NCBI GenBank assembly: GCA_036502925.1
Contig: DASXXS010000279.1
Location: 1 to 8,651 of the forward strand
Direction of reading: 5' to 3'
Source of the DNA: VAZQ01 sp036502925
GTDB lineage: Bacteria; Pseudomonadota; Alphaproteobacteria; Rhizobiales; Xanthobacteraceae
DNA: 8,651 bases
The number at the start of each line of letters is the position of its first letter. The stretch's first letter is position 1. Positions 6,164 to 8,651 of the stretch are shown here, in pieces. The position numbers and the translations under genes are program-made. The notes below the pieces were generated by a model. It did not search any database. It saw only the letters and a program-made list of their open reading frames with translations, and had not been told where the DNA came from.

Positions 6164-7003
6164 GTGAACAAGAAGCTGCTCGCACTCTACGGCCTCAAGT
6201 GGAATCCGTTCGCCCCCGACGTGCCGGTCGAGGCGCTGCGCGTCACGCCGCAGATCGAGTCGTTCTGCTGGCGGGTCGAGCAGCTCGCCGGCGAAGGCGG
6301 CTTTGCGCTCGTCACCGGTGCTCCCGGCACCGGCAAGTCGGTGACGCTCCGCATTCTCGCCGAGCGGCTCGCGGCGCAACGCGACGTCAAGGTCGGCGTG
6401 ATCAGCCGTCCCCAGGCCGGCCTCGCCGACTTCTACCGCGAGATGGGCGAGCTGTTCGGCGTCGTGCTCCACCCGCATAACCGCTGGGGCGGCGCCAAGG
6501 TGCTGCGCGAGCGCTGGCAGACCCATATCGACGCCGCGTTCTCGCGGCCCGTGCTGATCGTCGATGAGGCGCAGGAGATGCTGCCGGCCGTGCTCTCCGA
6601 GCTACGCCTGCTCGTCTCCGCGCGGCTCGACTCCCATATCCTGCTCACAGTGGTGCTGGCCGGTGACGCCCGCCTGACCGAGCGCTTGCGCACCGACGAG
6701 TTCCTGCCGCTCGGCAGCCGCATGCGGGTGCGCCTGGCACTCGATCGCGCCGCGCCCGACGAGTTGGCCGACTGCCTCAAGCAAGCGCTGCACAAGGCCG
6801 GAGCCGCCAAGCTGATGACGACGGAGCTGATCGCCACCTTGTGCGATCACGCCCAGGGCAACCTGCGGGCGCTGATGAACATGGCCGGCGAACTGCTCGC
6901 TCATGCCGCCCAGCACGAGGTCCGTCAGATCGACGAGAAGCTGTTCCTTGAGACCTGCTCCCCACCCGCCGACACCAAGGCCGCGGCCGGACGACGGCGA
7001 TGA
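6164..7003 (+). CDS. ExeA/TniB-like AAA+ ATPase, transposition helper
   Basis: The product is 279 aa. The N-terminal motif LYGLKWNPFAPD is typical of ExeA/GspA-type ATPases (COG3267), which also include TniB/MuB-like transposition partners. Walker A is GAPGTGKS (52-59), Walker B is VLIVDEAQ (130-137), sensor-1-like VVLAGD is at 163-168, and GNLRALMN (232-239) fits sensor 2. The C-terminus is basic. No membrane segment is visible, which argues for a TniB-like rather than a secretion role. GTG 6164 is chosen because AAGGAG (6151-6156) lies 7 nt upstream and the start overlaps the transposase stop as GTGA; the frame is open far upstream (to 5144) but as a shadow of the transposase. By analogy with MuB/TniB it would bind DNA with ATP, choose targets and activate the transposase. 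Its partner is broken here by the RIT element, which may also reduce its transcription by polarity. Confidence 0.85.
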   Translation: MNKKLLALYGLKWNPFAPDVPVEALRVTPQIESFCWRVEQLAGEGGFALVTGAPGTGKSVTLRILAERLAAQRDVKVGVISRPQAGLADFYREMGELFGVVLHPHNRWGGAKVLRERWQTHIDAAFSRPVLIVDEAQEMLPAVLSELRLLVSARLDSHILLTVVLAGDARLTERLRTDEFLPLGSRMRVRLALDRAAPDELADCLKQALHKAGAAKLMTTELIATLCDHAQGNLRALMNMAGELLAHAAQHEVRQIDEKLFLETCSPPADTKAAAGRRR

Positions 7004-7968
7004 GCCTGTTGCCGGTCGAGCCGGCCCATCGCCTCGCCGAGCGCGCCGAGGAGCAGCGCTGGCTGGTCACAGGCCTGTGGTCCGAGCAGGCGGTCGGCAT
7101 CATCGGCGGCGAGCCCAAATGCTGCAAATCCTTCCTCGCCCTCGACCTCGCCGTGTCGGTCGCGGCCGGCACGCCGTGCCTGCGCCGCTTCCCGGTAGCA
7201 TGCAAAGGCCGCGTCCTGCTCTATGCCGCCGAGGACGCGCTGCACATCGTACGCCAAAGGCTCGAGGGCATCTGCGCTGCCGCGGGCCACGCGCTCGAAG
7301 CACTCGACGTCCAGGTCATCACTGCGCCCACCGTGCGGCTCGATCTCGCGGCCGATCGCAAGGCGCTCGATGAGACCATAGCCGCGCTGAAGCCGCGCCT
7401 GCTCGTGCTCGATCCCTTCGTGCGCCTGCATCGCATCGATGAGAACGCCTCCGGCGAGGTCGCCCCGCTGCTCGCCTATCTGCGCGAGCTGCAACGCCGC
7501 CACGGCATAGCCGTCATCGTCGTCCACCACGCCAAGAAGGGCGCCGGCCGCGTCCGCGCCGGCCAGGCCCTGCGCGGCTCGTCCGAGTTCCACGCCTGGG
7601 GCGACTCCAATCTCTACCTGCGTCGCAATGGCGAGGATCTCACCCTCACGGTCGAGCACCGCGCTGCGCCCGCCATGCCAACCGTCACGATCGAGCTCGC
7701 GCAACGTGCCGATGCGCTCGCCCTCGAGGTCGTCGACCGGCGCACGCCGCAAGCACCGCCGCCAAGCTCGGTCGACGAGCGCATCACCACGGCGCTCACC
7801 GACCTCGATCGCCCGCTGCCATTCTCCGAGCTGCGCACACGCTGCCGCGTGCGTACCGCAACCCTCTACGAGCGCCTCGCAGCGCTGACCGCCGAAGGCC
7901 GCCTGGTCAGGTCCGGTGATGGTTATCGCCTGATCGAAGGCCAAGCCGCGGCGAGACAATCAAGATGA
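7000..7968 (+). CDS. RepA/RecA-fold ATPase (AAA_25 type), transposon accessory
   Basis: The product is 322 aa. The Walker A is GEPKCCKS (37-44), a GxPKxxKS form as in hexameric RepA-type helicases and AAA_25 proteins; the paired Cys41-Cys42 inside the P-loop are unusual. Other parts are LLYAAED (73-79), Walker B LLVLDPF (134-140) and VIVVHHAKK (172-180), followed by GSSEFHAWGD. After a Pro-rich linker (about 249-256) residues 258-314 look like a winged helix (FSELRTRCRVRTATLYERLAALTAEGRLVRSGDGYRLI). ATG 7000 overlaps the previous stop as ATGA, so the gene is probably coupled to the ATPase upstream; no strong ribosome site is seen. The role in transposition is unknown: possibilities are helicase or remodelling of the transpososome, or replication after strand transfer. 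Two different P-loop ATPases behind one DDE transposase distinguish it from simple Tn5053-type sets (TniA, TniB, TniQ). Confidence 0.85.
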   Translation: MSLLPVEPAHRLAERAEEQRWLVTGLWSEQAVGIIGGEPKCCKSFLALDLAVSVAAGTPCLRRFPVACKGRVLLYAAEDALHIVRQRLEGICAAAGHALEALDVQVITAPTVRLDLAADRKALDETIAALKPRLLVLDPFVRLHRIDENASGEVAPLLAYLRELQRRHGIAVIVVHHAKKGAGRVRAGQALRGSSEFHAWGDSNLYLRRNGEDLTLTVEHRAAPAMPTVTIELAQRADALALEVVDRRTPQAPPPSSVDERITTALTDLDRPLPFSELRTRCRVRTATLYERLAALTAEGRLVRSGDGYRLIEGQAAARQSR

Positions 7969-8012
7969 CAACGCGCCGATCGCCGGGTTCGGCGGTCCGA
8001 AGCCCGCTTCCG

Positions 8013-8055
8013 CTTCCCGCTCGCTCTACAGCGCGCCGGAAGTGGTAGCGGGAAG
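8013..8055. repeat. 9-bp inverted repeat in downstream region
   Basis: CTTCCCGCT (8013-8021) and AGCGGGAAG (8047-8055) are perfect inverted copies 25 nt apart, about 45 bp after the last transposon gene. It could be a transcript-end hairpin or paired protein-binding sites; there is no T-run after it. Confidence 0.45.
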
Positions 8056-8185
8056 TCCGGCAAAGCGCTTACTGCGCGGCATCCGCGCTGACCGAAACAC
8101 CGATCGCGCCGCACGTCCTATCCCTCTGTTCGATCGGCGCCATCCCTCCGTCCCGACCTGCACGGCGCCAGTGCCGGCGCGCGCA

Positions 8186-8252
8186 GCGGCGGTCAAGGAT
8201 GGCCCGTCTTCGGGCCATCGCGTCAGCGGCGCGAAGCGTCCTTGACGGCCGC
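8186..8252. repeat. Nested inverted repeats with tetraloop hairpin
   Basis: The outer arms GCGGCGGTCAAGGA (8186-8199) and TCCTTGACGGCCGC (8239-8252) pair at 13 of 14 positions. Within lies a perfect 9-bp stem, GATGGCCCG (8198-8206) and CGGGCCATC (8211-8219), with loop TCTT. The inner stem borrows two bases from the outer left arm, so the two compete slightly. There is no T-run after the inner stem on either strand. This may be a REP/BIME-like repeat, a structured transcript end or transposon-end architecture. Confidence 0.5.
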
Positions 8253-8290
8253 GAGCACGATGGCACGCTTGAGTGCCTCGGGGCCGCCCA

Positions 8291-8309
8291 CTCGCCAATG
8301 AACCATCAA
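8291..8309 (-). repeat. Candidate right end of the host transposon (weak)
   Basis: This is the inverted partner of 20-38, with CCATCAA at 8303-8309. It lies in the non-coding stretch between the last transposon gene and the TPR gene, where an end would be expected, but the match is short and could be chance. Confidence 0.2.
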
Positions 8310-8330
8310 ATAACTGGGACGAACGACCGT

Positions 8331-8350
8331 CAAAAAGCGTGATCACGCTT
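8331..8350 (-). terminator. Possible intrinsic terminator of the TPR gene
   Basis: On the minus strand, AAGCGT-GATC-ACGCTT (8350 to 8335) is followed by TTT, overlapping the TAA stop of the TPR gene. The stem is only 6 bp with a GATC loop, so termination would be modest. Confidence 0.4.
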
Positions 8351-8651
8351 ACGGCGCGCGCTCGCGAGTTTGTTCCTCGAGCGCCGCTCGGAACGCAGCG
8401 ACCGCCTCCTCGAGCCGGTTAGTGCCGCTCTCGCGGGCGGCGAGCATTGAGAGCGCGTTGCCGAGGTTGTTCTGGGTCCCGGCCCACTGCAGCGGCACGC
8501 GCTCGCGGGGACTTTCATCAAGAGCCGCGCGGAAGGCGGCGGCCGCCTCCTCCAGGCGGGCGGTGCCGCTTTCGCGGGCGCCGAGCCTTCCGAGCGCGCT
8601 GCCGAGGTTGGTCTGTGTCAAGGCCCAGTCGAGCGGCATGCGCTCGCGGGT
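8349..8651 (-). CDS. TPR-repeat protein, C-terminal part (runs off the window)
   Basis: The frame is open from the right edge to a TAA at 8349-8351; only the C-terminal 100 residues or so are present. It has near-identical TPR-type repeats with a 47-residue period: NLGSALGRLGARESGTARLEEAAAAFRAAL, then NLGNALSMLAARESGTNRLEEAVAAFRAAL, each closed by a form of RERxPLxWA (PRERVPLQWA and, at the edge, TRERMPLDWA). An internal Met at 8639 starts MPLDWA, but this is mid-repeat, so the true start lies upstream outside the window. The protein ends TRERAP, within the closing motif. The corresponding DNA repeats are 141 bp apart (for example near 8404 and 8545). Such arrays are protein-interaction scaffolds and often follow an effector or enzymatic N-terminal domain, which cannot be seen here. 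It converges with the transposon genes. Confidence 0.8.
   Translation of the reverse strand, partial: TRERMPLDWALTQTNLGSALGRLGARESGTARLEEAAAAFRAALDESPRERVPLQWAGTQNNLGNALSMLAARESGTNRLEEAVAAFRAALEEQTRERAP

Larger units (their letters stand above)
5223..6167 (+). pseudogene. DDE transposase, C-terminal catalytic half (interrupted by RIT element)
   Basis: The native sequence resumes at 5259 (302 residues); the open frame begins at an ATG at 5223 supplied by the RIT palindrome, giving 314 aa. In this numbering the rve/RNase H-like catalytic residues are Asp14 (WDCHVGS), Asp79 (LSDNGAAM) and Glu115 (YQNAKQEAFW), with 35 residues between the last two: a DD35E triad. In the rejoined 490-aa protein they are about Asp190, Asp255 and Glu291. 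A C-terminal beta-rich region follows (about 190-260 of the fragment, RRFELPNRYRHLRGAEVRFASWDL), as in Mu C-type domains. The gene ends in GTGA, overlapping the ATPase start by 4 bp. Without its DNA-binding half the fragment should not transpose alone. GGAA at 5211-5214 might serve as a weak ribosome site for re-initiation, but the hairpin would hide it. Confidence 0.85.
633..7968 (+). mobile_element. Multi-gene DDE transposon (transposase plus two ATPases), core gene block
   Basis: The zinc/HTH protein, DDE transposase, TniB-like ATPase and RepA-like ATPase are collinear, with 4-bp overlaps at the last two junctions and uniform high GC, so they form one transposition module. The limits given are those of the genes only. 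The outer ends are not defined: a possible pair of short inverted repeats sits at 20-26 and 8303-8309, which would place the SEC-C gene inside the element. The copy is currently disrupted by the RIT insertion at 1881-5258. Confidence 0.7.
7969..8348. other. Non-coding region downstream of the transposon genes
   Basis: I find no convincing gene in these 380 bases: short open frames exist on both strands but lack recognisable content or ribosome sites. The stretch is rich in dyads: CGCCG-GGTT-CGGCG (7981-7994), CTTCCCGCT (8013-8021) with AGCGGGAAG (8047-8055), and the nested structure at 8186-8252. It probably contains the right end of the transposon with transposase-binding sites. Confidence 0.5.

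Noticed and set aside
6925..7959. 344-codon minus-strand open frame
   Set aside because: It mirrors the RepA-like ATPase, whose Walker motifs and winged helix are on the plus strand; GC-rich codons keep the antisense frame open.
17..8313. Target duplication flanking the whole transposon
   Set aside because: Only AAT is shared at the candidate ends, which is no better than chance.

Overview
The window looks like an accessory, mobile-element region of a GC-rich proteobacterium. A Bradyrhizobium-like or other alphaproteobacterial host is my guess, from base composition and from the gene families present; no core gene confirms it.

Layout. (1) At 110-610 on the minus strand is a small SEC-C zinc-motif/TPR protein. 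(2) A multi-gene DDE transposon runs on the plus strand from about 633 to 7968. It has a putative zinc-binding/HTH protein (633-1211), a DDE transposase whose coding sequence is split (1317-1880 and 5259-6167), an ExeA/TniB-like AAA+ ATPase (6164-7003) and a RepA/RecA-fold ATPase (7000-7968). The last two junctions are 4-bp stop/start overlaps. (3) Nested inside the transposase gene, at about 1872-5258, is a recombinase-in-trio (RIT) element. It carries three different tyrosine recombinases in one tightly overlapping operon, all with the R-K-HxxR-H-Y residues present. (4) At 7969-8348 there is an untranslated stretch with several inverted repeats. (5) At the right edge is the 3' end of a minus-strand TPR-repeat protein.

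The most striking structure is the RIT boundary. The two ends share a perfect 34-bp inverted repeat. A 9-bp direct repeat (CTGTGGCAT) brackets the insert, and deleting 1881-5258 restores an open 490-codon transposase. The right end also has a 36-bp perfect palindrome. Joining the right end to the left end, as in an excised circle, would give an 86-bp perfect palindrome: a symmetric attachment site with two oppositely oriented copies of the 9-bp core. The insertion lies one codon upstream of the first catalytic aspartate of the transposase. The RIT end also supplies an in-frame ATG to the orphaned catalytic half.

Working picture: a transposon with a DDE transposase and two ATPases was inactivated, perhaps reversibly, by a younger RIT element whose three recombinases probably act together on the palindromic end sites. 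The outer ends of the host transposon, and whether the SEC-C gene belongs to it, are unresolved.
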